Shown here: piece after piece, positions 25,335 through 36,049 of the stretch
Position numbering within the stretch: position 1 is the first letter of the stretch
Layout: every line of letters starts with the position of its first letter
Source of the DNA: Isoetes taiwanensis
Lineage: Eukaryota; Streptophyta; Lycopodiopsida; Isoetales; Isoetaceae
Assembly (NCBI GenBank): GCA_021234155.1
Contig: JAJEKV010000020.1
Location: forward strand, 20,203,018-20,267,017
Reading direction: 5' to 3'
DNA length: 64,000 bases
The notes under the pieces: generated by a model
Seen by the model: only the letters and a program-made list of their open reading frames with translations
Told to the model about the DNA's origin: nothing
Databases searched by the model: none
Position numbers and translations under genes: made by a program

Positions 25335-25890
25335 TTAAGGTTGCCAAACAAAAGGCCTACTCTCGTCAAGAGTACCCATATTTACAAACAGATCTACCAT
25401 TTCAGTCATCTCCTTCCAAACATCCTTTATGTAAGAACTCAAAGTATTTGGTGGGAGAGACAAAGAGTTCAAGCAAAGTAGAACATCATATACCATATTT
25501 ATCCCTGATGTATCCATAAGCTGGACACTCTAAAAATGTATGATGTTCAATTATACCTTAGGATGAAGACAGCTTGGGCAACAATGCTCGTGCCTTGGTA
25601 TATCATACCATCTACCAGTCTCAACATGAAGGTAATGAGAAAATCAAGATTCGATTATGCCAATTAATATTCGACAGTAAATATGGTTGCTGCTCTTTGT
25701 AGTCTGCCATTGGGTTAATTTCAATCTTATAGAGGTGTTTTTTGACCTCGGTATCATCAATACTCCATATCTTCTCCAAAACCTTAGGCATGATGTACTC
25801 TTTAATGTCTTCTAATTTTGTGGAGCTCAGCCACAAATACAACCAGATAACATTCTTAAAACAACAAGATCTCTCTCTTACAATGAACAA
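25335..25890 (-). mobile_element. LINE 3'-end fragment, lineage 2
   Basis: On the - strand, pieces in different frames give PYLLSNINWHNRI (about 25,650-25,700), then ETGRWYDIPRHEHCCPSC (about 25,570-25,625), then EHHTFLECPAYGYIRDKYG (about 25,500-25,560). This is the same Cys/His tail as the neighbouring fragment but clearly a different lineage. At least two frame slips show it is dead. Both fragments have the same orientation. Confidence 0.65.
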
Positions 25891-26432
25891 ATAGACATAA
25901 TTTCTGAACTCAAATACATAATACCAGCCCCGTTTTCCCTGTCAGAAAGGAAAAGGAAGTACTCAAGGACGAAAATCTAGAAATCTCAGTCCTTGGCAAC
26001 AACCGCTCTTCCAGAAATCTCTCTGGATCTCCTGTGCAGCGTGGTGTGTGCCGTTTCTTGCTTTTTCCTCTTCTTAAAAGCTCCACAAATTCGTTGGGCT
26101 CTATGTCTATGGTGGATTCGACATCCATTATAGCTCTGTTTCAGATTATGCCAAATCCTCATGTATCCAAATGATTCTTCCTGTTCTTTCCCCTCCAGCT
26201 CAAATCCTCCTACACAGTTCTTGCCAGCATAGGTCTAGGTCAAGAATGCAAAAACGAAATGGTGAAACAAAGGTCTTCGTCTATGGAAATGGAATATTGG
26301 ACAAAGGCTTAGGTTAGAACAAAAATGTAAGAACTGAAATGAATGATACAAGGTTTTGAAATGTTGGTGCAAACAGAAATGAGGGATAAAATATGCAATT
26401 TCGAAGATAGGCCTTTCTTTTCTTTTCTTTTT
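25891..26432. other. No gene recognised
   Basis: No coding similarity. A T-rich run sits just before the R1 copy. Confidence 0.45.
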
Positions 26433-26608
26433 TGGGTTGCCCCTAGGGGGGCAAACCCTTGTTTATGTGGGCTTTTGGCATATCCTAGGTATATGCTAGA
26501 ATATCCCTAGGATACGCTGATGACCGCTCCAAACCCATTGTCGCATGTAAACTGGCGGTCTTGTGGGTTCTGGATTGTGAATGTTGCAACCGGGTAACTG
26601 GCAGGGCA
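26433..26608 (+). repeat. Dispersed repeat R1, copy 4
   Basis: Best-preserved copy together with copy 1. Both share the opening GGGTTGCCCCTA.GGGGGC inverted repeat and CTTGTTTATGTGGGCTT, and end with CAACCGGGTAACTGG. It follows a T-rich tract (26,411-26,432). Confidence 0.78.
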
Positions 26609-26673
26609 GGAGAAGCTCCAATCTGATGCTGCTGGACCTTTACTGTTATTGGATGGATCATGTTGCCGTTCTA

Positions 26674-26757
26674 TTCGGGACAAGGGCAAGAATGGGCATT
26701 CGGGACAAGGGCAAGAAAGAGCAAGGATGGACATTTGGGACAAGGGCAAGAATGGGT
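26674..26757 (+). repeat. Three-copy minisatellite
   Basis: GGGACAAGGGCAAGAA repeats three times with spacing of about 24 and 35 bases. Confidence 0.82.
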
Positions 26758-27984
26758 TTTCCAGCACCGATGGTGGAATAGGTACGATAGCCCTTTCAAT
26801 TCAGTACGAAAGTTTTAGATTTGCATTTTGTTGCAATTTGGATGCTTCTGATTTCTGCCGGATCAAATCCTACAGGAGTATTGCCTGGTAGGTTGGATCT
26901 GTGGAGGCAAAACATACAGGCTATGTAACAGAATGGCCATCGGAGAAAATCTATAATCCGCCATAGCTGGGAGTTCCACAACCCAACTCCAACTCATCAG
27001 TACATAAGTGGCCAGCTTGGGGATGAATGTCGGCGAAAATAATACAGAAGGTTAATAGTTTTGTTGCTGGATCCCTGCCTTTTGCATGACAAGATCGTGG
27101 ATGGATGCTTCTGCTCCTGTAAGTATAGTTTTCCTTCTTGGCAATTTCATTGGGGAATTCTCAGTTGCAGAATTGCTGTAAATACGATCAGTATATGCAA
27201 ATAAAACATATTCATTCGTTTCTCTTTCTCAACGCAATAATATACATATCACCCTTCTTTGTTTTGCTATATGAAGCTTTTGCTTATTTACCAGTTACCA
27301 GCAAAGGTTCGTTGGAGCATAAGATGCTTAAATATCTGTAAAACTAAGAGATTTAAGAAAATTAGATATGAGAAGAGATGGCCATCTGATGGTAAGTTTT
27401 ATAACTTGGCCATCTGAGGGCAATTTTTATACCCAAGTTTTATGGTAACCTAAATGTGGATGTGCTTCATCGATGCAGCATTTACCACAGTAAGTGTTTG
27501 CCATGGGGCTAAATAGAGAACCCAGTCTATTATTGACTTCAAATTTTAGTGCTGGATAGTGTCTATCCAAAATGCTTGCAACAGGAGATTCTTTTGCACG
27601 TTGATTAGCTTGGCCTCTTATTTAATTGACCTTGAAGCAGCCTACCTTTGATTTTGCGTATGTAGTGTTTGTTCTACTGGGATGCTATGAGGATTTTCAA
27701 ATTAGCATCTTGACTGTTTTATGTCATGTCTGCAGAATGTACTGCCGTATGGTTACCAAGACACACTGGCAGCTTTCATGAAGCCTGTGGAGAACCTTTC
27801 GTTCAATTTTGTCTCCAAAATGAAATGGCACAAATGCATTTCATGAAGATTATGCACTAGATTAAAGACCCATCATTGTGTGTGGTAGGTCTATGTTCTC
27901 TTCATTATCTAAATATATGCTTATTAGGGAAATGGATGAAGTTATGACTTTGCATTGCTGAAGTGTAAGACTGAAAGTTTCTGG
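26758..27984. other. No gene recognised
   Basis: Anonymous DNA up to the target-site duplication of the large transposon. Confidence 0.45.
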
Positions 27985-27988
27985 TAAT

Positions 27989-28010
27989 GGGTAAAAGCAC
28001 GCTGTGGTGT
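27989..28010 (+). repeat. Left terminal inverted repeat
   Basis: 22 bases, GGGTAAAAGCACGCTGTGG then TGT, preceded by TAAT. It pairs with 37,907-37,928 except for one position (A versus G at base 6). Confidence 0.88.
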
Positions 28011-28217
28011 ATCAAAAATGTGCATTTTGACGCCACATTTTGGCACCACCTTTGTGGTAGAATCGGGTGGTGCATACCGAAGCGGAGATTGCGGGAGTGC
28101 GAATTAATGAGCATCGATTATTTTGAATTTTATGCCACGTCATTGTCCACCTTTTTGAATTAAGAAAGAATCACCTCTTCCTCTGTTTTTTTGCCGCTTC
28201 TTGCCGATTGAACCCTA

Positions 28218-30830
28218 ATGGAGTCAGAATTGAACGCCACTGGTTACACGATGAAATCTCTCCTCAAACAAGAGATTGTGCCCCACGAAGATCTAAAGAA
28301 GCTTTGGGGTGACAGAGTTCCAAATAAATCTGGCTACAGGTATTTTCCCCCAAATGTTTTGTTCAAACTGCAAAAATTAAGGCATATGTTTTCTTGTACA
28401 GGTTGAAGAATCTGAGCAATGAACAATACAAAGAGTTCATGCAAATTTACAAAAGAATTACAGGGAAGCCACATACATGGGGCGGAATGGCTCCTGGAAC
28501 CTGGGCAGTGGCTTATTATCTGCATATAAAGGGGGAGGCTGTTAATTGGAAGAGCTTCTCGGATTATTATAAAACTCTCGATGAGAAAGCAGAGGCCAGT
28601 TCTTCTAGACCCAAGAGAAAGCATAGGCAAATCCAACCTGACGAGGAGGAAAATAGTAAAAGTGACAGGGATGATGAAGATGATAGGGAAAAAACCAAAT
28701 CAGGTTCCTCTAGACCACACATTCAATCTGAACTCACAATCAAAACAGAAAAGCAGAGCAATGTTCTGAGACCAAAACATGTTCAATTATTAGTTGTGTT
28801 ACAACAGAAAAAAAATCTCAAGCTTGATCTAGTTGTTTCTATCAACACAGAAAAGGTAACATCAAATCCACTTCAAGAATCAGGTATGTCTACTACCATT
28901 TTGCATCATGTTGGCTGTATTGTCATGTTGTGTCTCTATGATGCCATCGTGGGGCATTTTGCAATGGATGCCGAAATAGATGAGGTATGTGTGGTGGTGG
29001 TGAGTTGTTGGCATCCACCATGTCCCACACCACACCCCACGATCTCCCACCACTACACTCTACCATCTCCCACCGCCACACTCCCACACCACACCACCAC
29101 CACCACACACCACCACCATCACCACACTCCTCCACCACCACCACCACTCCACCACCACCACCACATTCCACCACCACCACACTCCACCACCACCACACCA
29201 CACCACCGTGACTCCACCATGTCCCACACCACAATCCACCACCACCACACTCCACCACAACCACACCACACCCCACCACCACACCCCACACTCCACCACC
29301 ACCACACCACACCCCACCACCACACCCCATCACCACACTCCACCATGTCCCACACCACACTCCACCACCACCACCACCACCAAACCCCACCACCACACCT
29401 CACCACCACCACACACACCACCACCACCACCACCACACACACCACCACCACCACCACCACCCCACCACCACCACCACACACACCACCACCACCACCACAT
29501 CGTGTTGTGTGGTGTGTACTGTGCAGCGTATGTTGTGTGGTGTGTGGTATGTGGTGGTATGTAGAGACTACCTTGTGTTGTGTGGTGTGTGATTGTGGTT
29601 TTCCATCAGTACGTGGCTTACTATTTTAGGAGGCTGACATATACGTAGTGTTTTGTTTTGCAGACTATGGCAGACTTGTGAAGGAATGGTTGGCTGCAAC
29701 ATCAGCTAGGTTTGATAGATGCAAGCAACGATTGCAAGCAAACGAGGATAGGAAAAATGATATCAAAAGAAAGATTGAGTTGATGGAGCATAAAGCATCA
29801 GAAATTAGAGCTGATTTGCACAGATGGCAATCAATCATGACAGCAAATCCGAAAGCAGCAGAGGGTGTTTGGGTTGTAAGCGAACTAAATGATGAAGAGC
29901 TAAATGGTACAGTGTTGCCTGGGCTGAAACAATTAAATAAGGAATTAACAGAAACTGAAATTGAGCTAAAGGCATGTGAAGACTTACTGCTGGAGCTGCT
30001 ACCTCGAATGCAAAGATTTGAGATTTTTTCTGAGCGTAGTAGTCATGACACTCCTTTAGATCCTGCACTTCCAATGCTTCCTGAGGCAGAAGAAGAGGGT
30101 GATGAAGGTTGTCCATTTTGTGGACGTTGTCTGAAATGGGAGGGTAAAATGTTGCCAGTTGTGATAGCAGAATGCAGTCACCAGTATCACATTCCATGTC
30201 TATCACACCATTTGAGGTAAATATTATCATCTCTAACCCTCGTCTAAAGACTCTATTGATTTTGGTTTTGCAGACACTCTAGAACCTGCTGCAGCCCCAG
30301 TTGTGGCCACATTATGACTGAGACATTTTGGTGTTCGAGTGGTACCACAAGAACCAATAGACACAAGTAAGTCCTTTTGCTGGCTTAGTCTCTTTTGCTT
30401 GTCCTGTTTATTGTATCTAAAGTGCCCCCTGGGATGAGATCGCTCGCTCATTTTAGGGGGCACTTTAGATATATATAAACAGGAACATCGAAAAGAGAGT
30501 AAAAAGCCTGGTGCGTGACCCTCTTGAATGGTTGTCAACTCACCAGGCTTGACATTGTTCGCTGCAAACAATATAGATTCGCTGCAAACAAGTGCCTTAA
30601 CTAATGTTTACTGATGTTGTCACAGGTCTACTGACTTAGTGTTTGCAGAATTGCAGAAATTTGAGACCAAGGATATCCAACAGTTATCCACGCCTCGATC
30701 AGTTATGAGACTGCAAGATACCTCCCGGTTGTACCTAGAATTCACCCCATTTGATACTCCTAAGTCAATCCCAGCTGCTGACGGCGTGGAGACTCCAAAA
30801 CGAAATTTGGATAGTCAACTGAATGCAAGC
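28218..30830 (+). CDS. Spliced RING-type zinc-finger protein inside the transposon
   Basis: Five exons with canonical GT-AG borders keep one frame: 28,218-28,339; 28,402-28,883; 29,664-30,216; 30,274-30,366; 30,626-30,830. Exon 1 starts MESELNATGY. Exon 2 has WGGMAPGTWAVAYYLHIKG, then an acidic Lys/Arg-rich, probably nuclear, linker. Exon 3 is helical and charged (coiled-coil-like, about residues 205-330). It ends with CPFCGRC.......ECSHQYHIPCLSHHLR, and exon 4 adds TCCSPSCG. Together these give a C..C / C.H..H..C / C...C pattern typical of RING or RING-like E3 ubiquitin-ligase domains. Intron 2 is filled by a CAC-rich tract. The frame stops at TGA (30,834) just past exon 5, unless a splice leads into the FCP1-like exon. 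No donor and acceptor pair that keeps frame was found there. Function in the element is unknown; a captured host gene is plausible. Confidence 0.62.
28990..29505 (+). repeat. CAC/CCA-rich tract inside an intron
   Basis: About 500 bases of (CAC)n, (CCA)n and CACAC variants lie within intron 2 of the RING-type gene. The sense strand is pyrimidine-A rich. GTG-rich sequence follows immediately (29,503-29,600: GTTGTGTGGTGTG...), so the strand bias flips at the end and a large hairpin is possible. Long protein-like frames through this tract (His/Pro/Thr runs) are artefacts of the repeat. Confidence 0.9.
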
Positions 30831-30911
30831 GTATGAAGCGGCACCGATGCCACATACATGATTTATTTTTGTATTTTTTACGTGGTCTTCCCGATTTCAA
30901 TTATGTTGCAG

Positions 30912-31854
30912 AGATAAATGCTACTGCAACTGGAAGCCATGACGAAGAGATTCCTAGTGCATCTGATTTAGGGGGGAAAATTAATTCCCTTGAGATTCAT
31001 TCTGTACGGGGTCCTTCACCAGAAAAAAGTTTTGGTGCTGAATATGAGCCAAATGCGGATGCAGGTGATGAAGTTGACAAAGAAACCCCGGATCCTGGAC
31101 AAGATGCAGACTGCTCAACGAGTCCAATACAACCTCAACCAACAAAAACCAAGAGGTTAACTGAAATTCTCCTTGTTCTGGATTTTAATGGGGTTTTAGG
31201 CAAGTTTTATGACTTGAAAGAGAGGATCCCTACATCGGCCGAGCCAGAAGTAACCATCCAGAAATTGAACCATCAAAAGTTCGCAGTTTCCAGGCCTGGA
31301 TTTCAAGAGTTCTTAGAATGGTGTTTTTCAAAATTTGAGATTGCATTGTGGTCCAGCATGGCTAAGAGTAAAGTTCGCAGTTTCCAGGCCTGGATTTCAA
31401 GAGTTCTTAGAATGGTGTTTTTCAAAATTTGAGATTGCATTGTGGTCTAGCATGGCTAAGAGTAATGTTGACTTGTTGACGAGAAAGTTGCTGCAGGAAT
31501 ATAAGGGCAGATTTCTTTTTACTTGAAATTAGGATGACTGCACCAACACAAAATTAAAAGTGGTTAATAAGCCAATTTTCCTTAAGGATCTGTCCAAAGT
31601 GTACCAGAAATTTTGGAGATACCAGGTGACAAACACATTGTTGATAGATGACAGCAGATATAAGGGTTACGCCAACCAAAGAACACAATGATATGTCCAA
31701 ATAGTTTTGCTCCGACGGGTTGGATTCCAATTTCCTTTTGGAGCAACTCAAACCATGGTGGAGGGACTTACGGCTGCGAGAAAGTGTGCCGGCTTATGTG
31801 AAGGAACATCAAATGTGGAACATGTGGGATTCTCAAGAGTCAAGAATCGCATGA
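30912..31854 (+). pseudogene. FCP1/NIF-type phosphatase-like gene, broken
   Basis: FCP1/NIF (HAD-superfamily) phosphatases remove phosphate from proteins such as the RNA polymerase II tail. After an acceptor-like TTGCAG (ending 30,911) the frame has an acidic linker, then EILLVLDFNGVLGKFYDL (about 31,165-31,220). This is the motif-1 region, with DxN in place of DxD, as in a plant subgroup. SRPGFQEFLEWCFSKFEIALWSSM follows in the HAD fold. A 94-bp tandem duplication (31,277-31,464) breaks the frame. Two stops then replace residues where related proteins have W..Q (31,522-31,533). NTLLIDDSRYKGYANQ (about 31,638-31,685) is the later Asp motif. A last frame slip leads to AYVKEHQMWNMWDSQESRIA and a stop at 31,854. 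Confidence 0.68.
31277..31464 (+). repeat. 94-bp tandem duplication in the phosphatase exon
   Basis: 31,277-31,370 and 31,371-31,464 are nearly identical (one C/T change seen, in GTCCAGC versus GTCTAGC). The unit starts AAGTTCGCAGTTTCC. Length 94 is not divisible by 3, so the duplication shifts the reading frame. The near-identity points to a recent event. Confidence 0.92.
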
Positions 31855-31959
31855 AAATGCTTTCGACAAGTATTTTCATAAATGAATCTTGTAAAACTCT
31901 TTGAAAGTCAATATAAGTAAAAAAAAATCTATGATATGTGTTGTACTTTTTCAATTTAA

Positions 31960-32899
31960 AATATTTGAATGGAATGTGAGCAAATGTTCTCGTGTGTGTT
32001 TAGAACTAGAGATGATAGAGCTTCGGCAGTCCCTGACTATCTAAAGCCAAATACACATCCGGAAGTGGTCTTTGAGTGGAACTGGAATCTGTCGTGATTA
32101 GCTCCACCGACATCAAAATTTTGGAAGCTGATACGCAGTGGTTCAATGATCAATTGATCCTCCTCTTCTCAAGGTGATACTTTCATCTGATTTGTGATCA
32201 TCAAGATTGTGCCAGATGATATGCATATGTTTGTAGATACATGGAATACTACTTGATTCTCCAAGGAATGAGCCATCCCTTTCATTTCTTTGACCCTCTT
32301 TTTCACTCAACATTGTCCAAGGACACAAATAGTTACAAAGCAATAAGGAAACATGTGAATCGGATAAGTGCCGATTACATGTTTTTGCCCCGCTTGTGAT
32401 GGACATCATGGACGTTTTTTCGATTGTAAAACGCGTGTCTCGCCTGAGATATAAACTAGGGATATATCACTTTGATAGCTCGGGCTTGCATGGCGAATGA
32501 CATATTGAGAGGTTAGTGCTTGCTCATTGCATTTCTTTGTTGTGGCACAATGACAACAAACTTTGAGTGCGGGGTTCCTCGGAATTGCTTGGACACAATA
32601 ATTTCAGCTTTATAACCTCGGATGTTGTGAAAATTTCCAGAACGCCTCTTCAAACCGATGGTCATTCATGTGGCCCTGCCGTATGTTCGTTTATGTACAA
32701 ATTTGTGAGGGGGTACTTAAAAGGAGTGAATATATTGTTGCCTGATCTAGTAAGTCAACTTAAATGCAGTGCAGACAAACCAAACGGTTATTGACAAAGT
32801 GTGGTTAACTACGGAGGTTGTGGACATTTCAGACCAAGATCTAGTTGATGTTAGAGTGTTCATGCTTGAAGTTTTAAGATTAGAAGCAACAAAAGTTTG
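31960..32899 (+). pseudogene. Ulp1-like (C48) cysteine protease remnant
   Basis: Ulp1-family proteases cleave SUMO or similar tags and are carried by several plant transposon types. On the + strand in shifting frames: FEWNWNL and TQWFNDQLILLFS (32,130-32,175), like the W..D..I start of the fold; EYYLILQGMSHPFHFFDPLF (about 32,243-32,300); RLRYKLGIYHFDSSGLHGE (about 32,440-32,498), the strand before the catalytic Asp; and TPLQTDGHSCGPAVCSFMY (about 32,643-32,700), the oxyanion Gln and catalytic Cys motif Q..G..CG. The end reads VVDISDQDLVDVRVFMLEVLRLEA up to a stop at about 32,899. Several stops and slips show decay. It lies downstream of the phosphatase frame, same strand. Confidence 0.65.
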
Positions 32900-33189
32900 A
32901 ACCGAGAGGAACATATGTATTGGGAAATATGTAGGTGCATGAGTCACCTCGTACTTAAATCATTGTATATCTTTCTTATGTACATAATTGTTATTGTAAC
33001 CTCGATTCATTTCAATGAAAATTCATATTCAATTCATCTCACAAACAAAGGAATCAAGTGTTTTGTAAGAATTCAAATCTTCAAAAGAAATCAAGACAAA
33101 CTCATTTTCACAATTTGAAGCACAAGACTTCACATGAGTTTGAAAACTACTGAGAATGGTTTTACATTTCATCATCATCGAAAAGAACC

Positions 33190-34960
33190 CGGGTAAATTA
33201 CGTAAAATTTTCTCCTCATCTAAAGGATCCATCTATATCTGATCTGTTTTTGGCGTTTAGTTGGTGGCATGTGAAGTCCGATTGCACAGTCGTGTTGTGA
33301 ATACTATGCCTAAAGCGTCTTTGCGCAAAGATCATAGGCGGCCGGTTGATCTTGCGCCCTTCTTGTAATACATACATTCTATGACACTATCACCGGTGAG
33401 GTACCATGTTCCATTGAGTTGGAAGTCTTTCTCCACTATCCATTTTGGTTTTGTGCACATCGAGAATCCAAAATTCAGAACCCTCATCATTCCTTTTGAA
33501 CAACGACAAACAAAATTATCACCAACTCTAAGTGCCTCTGCTAACATCGTGGGATTGGAGGAGAACAAGGACTCTTTGGATTTACTGATCCTCAATGTCA
33601 AGATGCACATTGGAGGATGGTACAATAACTTGAAGTTTTCAATCATCAGCGTAGTGCTTGTTCACTAACTGTCCCACATGCCATCCAAGCGGTAGGAGCT
33701 TGAAGCATGAAAGTTCCCTCGTGTGCAACCGCCGCGGGGAGATTGAGGATTGAATGCATGTACACAATGGATGCGCCTAGTGTCCAAAATCCTTTTACGC
33801 ACCCCATGCTTTCTTTCTATCTATATCCTCCACCTTGACTTCCCAAAAGAACCTTTTTTATATTCTTCCTCTTCTTGGTTTTCAGATGTGTTCATCCACT
33901 CGGATGTTCCACAAGTAAACATCTCTTCGGCAACTTCTACCACTTCATGAGCATTACCCAATTTTATGTCTTTGTATTTTTAATTGCGCTTGTCTTAACC
34001 ATCTCTTCAACTCGGCGGACTTTGCCATCGTGTTCACCTTTCCGTGGTTAGAACCAAAAAAATTCCACATCATATAGACATCGATTGTCGTTTGTGTACC
34101 TAGCCATAAAGTAAAATGGTCTAGAAGCCTTGAATTGAGATCTTCGCACCATCCGAAAACATATAATGTCCTGTTTGGAACCCCTTCCTTTACGCTCCGG
34201 ATATTTGTGGTGCTTCATGAGCGGTGTTGCCCGAACAAAATATCGTGTTCCCTATCATCGATACATAGTAATGTGTTTCCTTGATAATCTCATGCGCCGC
34301 CGAGTCATCTTGATATGTTATTTGAACCAAAATGGTAATCGGTTATTGACCCGGCGCGATCGGCGCACCTCCTCTTGTTTCTTGAATGTATAGTTTCTCG
34401 CAAAATCCACTACCGAGAGACATGCATCTGGGGGGAGATTCTCGAAGCTCCTTAAACTATTTTACACGCCATTGGTTTTTGAAATTATGCGGTGGAAAGA
34501 TTTTTAGGCGCTCTTTCGGTTTATCCGAAGCTCCTTGGGTTACGTCTCATTGTCTTGATGAGTGGGTCTCCTACGAGAACTTCGAGGCGTTGTCTTTTTC
34601 ATAGTCAATGTACTCCCATTTCACTTTCCTTCGCCACTTCCTTCCATGGGACAGTGCGAAACTTCTTGATTCCACACGACTCACAATTTCCAAGGATGCA
34701 CGCCTTCTTGTGAAACTCATCTAATTCACTCTTTGGACACAATATAGATCTCCACAAGCTTCTGTACTTGCAATTTTATCTTTGGTGTGCCCTGCATTGA
34801 CCAAGTTCATGTGATCTACAAACATCGCAGTGCAAGTGCAATTCTTCGGATGTTTGGTTCTCATCCCATTGAGTCCATCCACTAGCATTTGCATCCTCCG
34901 TCTTTGAATGCAAAGCAACTATTGAAGTCCTTCAATTTCACAACAAACCGTGGTTTTAGC
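33190..34960 (-). pseudogene. Transposase-like gene, catalytic part (decayed)
   Basis: Read on the - strand from about 34,920 downward, fragments in changing frames give: CTAMFVDHMNLVNAGHTKDK (about 34,780-34,840); LDEFHKKACILGNCESCGIK (about 34,660-34,720), with a C..C pair; CIDDREHDILFGQH (about 34,220-34,275); YMMWNFFGSNHGKVN (about 34,025-34,078); FFWEVKVEDID (about 33,830-33,863); and VGDNFVCRC (about 33,500-33,530). From memory, the order CxxC, DD.EHD..F.QH, WNFF...HGKG, YFWEV resembles a family of uncharacterised transposon-borne proteins in non-seed plants and animals. The Repbase class is not recalled with certainty. Placement opposite the + strand gene set and close to one terminus fits a transposase role. 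Confidence 0.5.
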
Positions 34961-35053
34961 TTCTCAAAAGCTCTAAGACGAATCTTAATTTCGGATGTTG
35001 GTCGTAAACCTCTTGAACAATAGGCTGCATGAAATGAACACTAAACTGTTGGG

Positions 35054-35870
35054 ATGTGTATACCACACCAAACCATGCACCATACCATGCCCCACACTCA
35101 TCATATTCACTTAAGCGAGCACCTTAGTCTGTGTACATTACCACACACCACACCACACCCCACCACACACCATACCATTCACCACACACCATACACCAAA
35201 TGGTGGAGTGTGGAGTGGTGGTGGAGTGTGGTGGTGGTGGAGGTGGTGGTGCTTGGGTGGTGGTGGTGGATTGTGGTGGTGGGGGGTGGTGGAGTGGTGT
35301 GTGGTGGTGGTGGGGTGTGGTGGTGGGGGTGGTGGTGGAGTGGTGTGTGGCGTGGTGGTGGGGGGTGGTGGTGGGGGTGGTGGTGGAGTGGTGTGTGGTG
35401 TGGTGGTGGGGGTGGTGGTGGTGGTGGTGTGTGTAGTGGTGTGTGGTGCTATGATGTGGTGTGGTGGAGTGTGGTGGTGGGGTGTGGTGGTGGGTGGTGG
35501 TGTGTGGTGGAGTGTGGTGGTGGTGGAGTGTGGTGGGGGGGTGTAGTGGTGGTGGTGTGGTGTGGTGTTGTGGATTGTGGTGTGATGTGGTGGTGGTGGA
35601 GTGTGGTGGTGGTGGTGGAGGGGTGTGGCGTGGGATGTGGTGGGATGTGTGTGCATGTGGTGGTAATGTGGTGGTCGCAAAGATGTGGTGGTAGTCTATG
35701 GTGGTGGGATAGATGGGGTGTGGTGGGGTAAGAGGGGAGAATAAATAAAATTGAATCCACACATATCATACACACCCACATGACACCATGGACATAACGC
35801 AACCCACACCACACCACACCACACCACACCACACCACACCACACCACACCATCACGACACCACACATCAC
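35054..35870. repeat. Strand-switching CAC/GTG microsatellite
   Basis: CAC-rich on the + strand to about 35,197, then GTG-rich (35,200-35,720), then CAC-rich again (about 35,790-35,870). The last part includes a clean (ACACC)n pentamer array at about 35,803-35,850. The switch at about 35,190-35,215 (ACACCAAATGGTGGAGTGTG) is itself an inverted repeat. It lies between the catalytic and N-terminal exon regions of the - strand transposase-like gene, so it is probably intronic. Its main body is CAC-rich on that gene's sense strand, mirroring the tract in the + strand gene. Confidence 0.9.
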
Positions 35871-36049
35871 ATCACATCACTTTTATCCTATTTCGTCTGA
35901 CATAAAAAATCTGCCTAGCCTGCTCTCATAAACACTTCTGAAATTCGTACACCCTGATAATAATTACATTCCTCTTCTAATCATTAGAAAAGGATCGGGT
36001 CCTAAATCCTCGTTCCTACGTCTGATTTTTGGCGTTTCATTCCCAATTC

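Noticed and set aside
29000-29560. Long open frames with His/Pro/Thr or Gly/Val/Trp runs on both strands
   Set aside because: They are readings of the CAC/GTG microsatellite in every frame, not proteins.
35054-35865. Several 100-225-codon frames of Trp/Gly/Val or His/Pro/Thr
   Set aside because: Same cause: low-complexity GTG/CAC repeat open in many frames at once.
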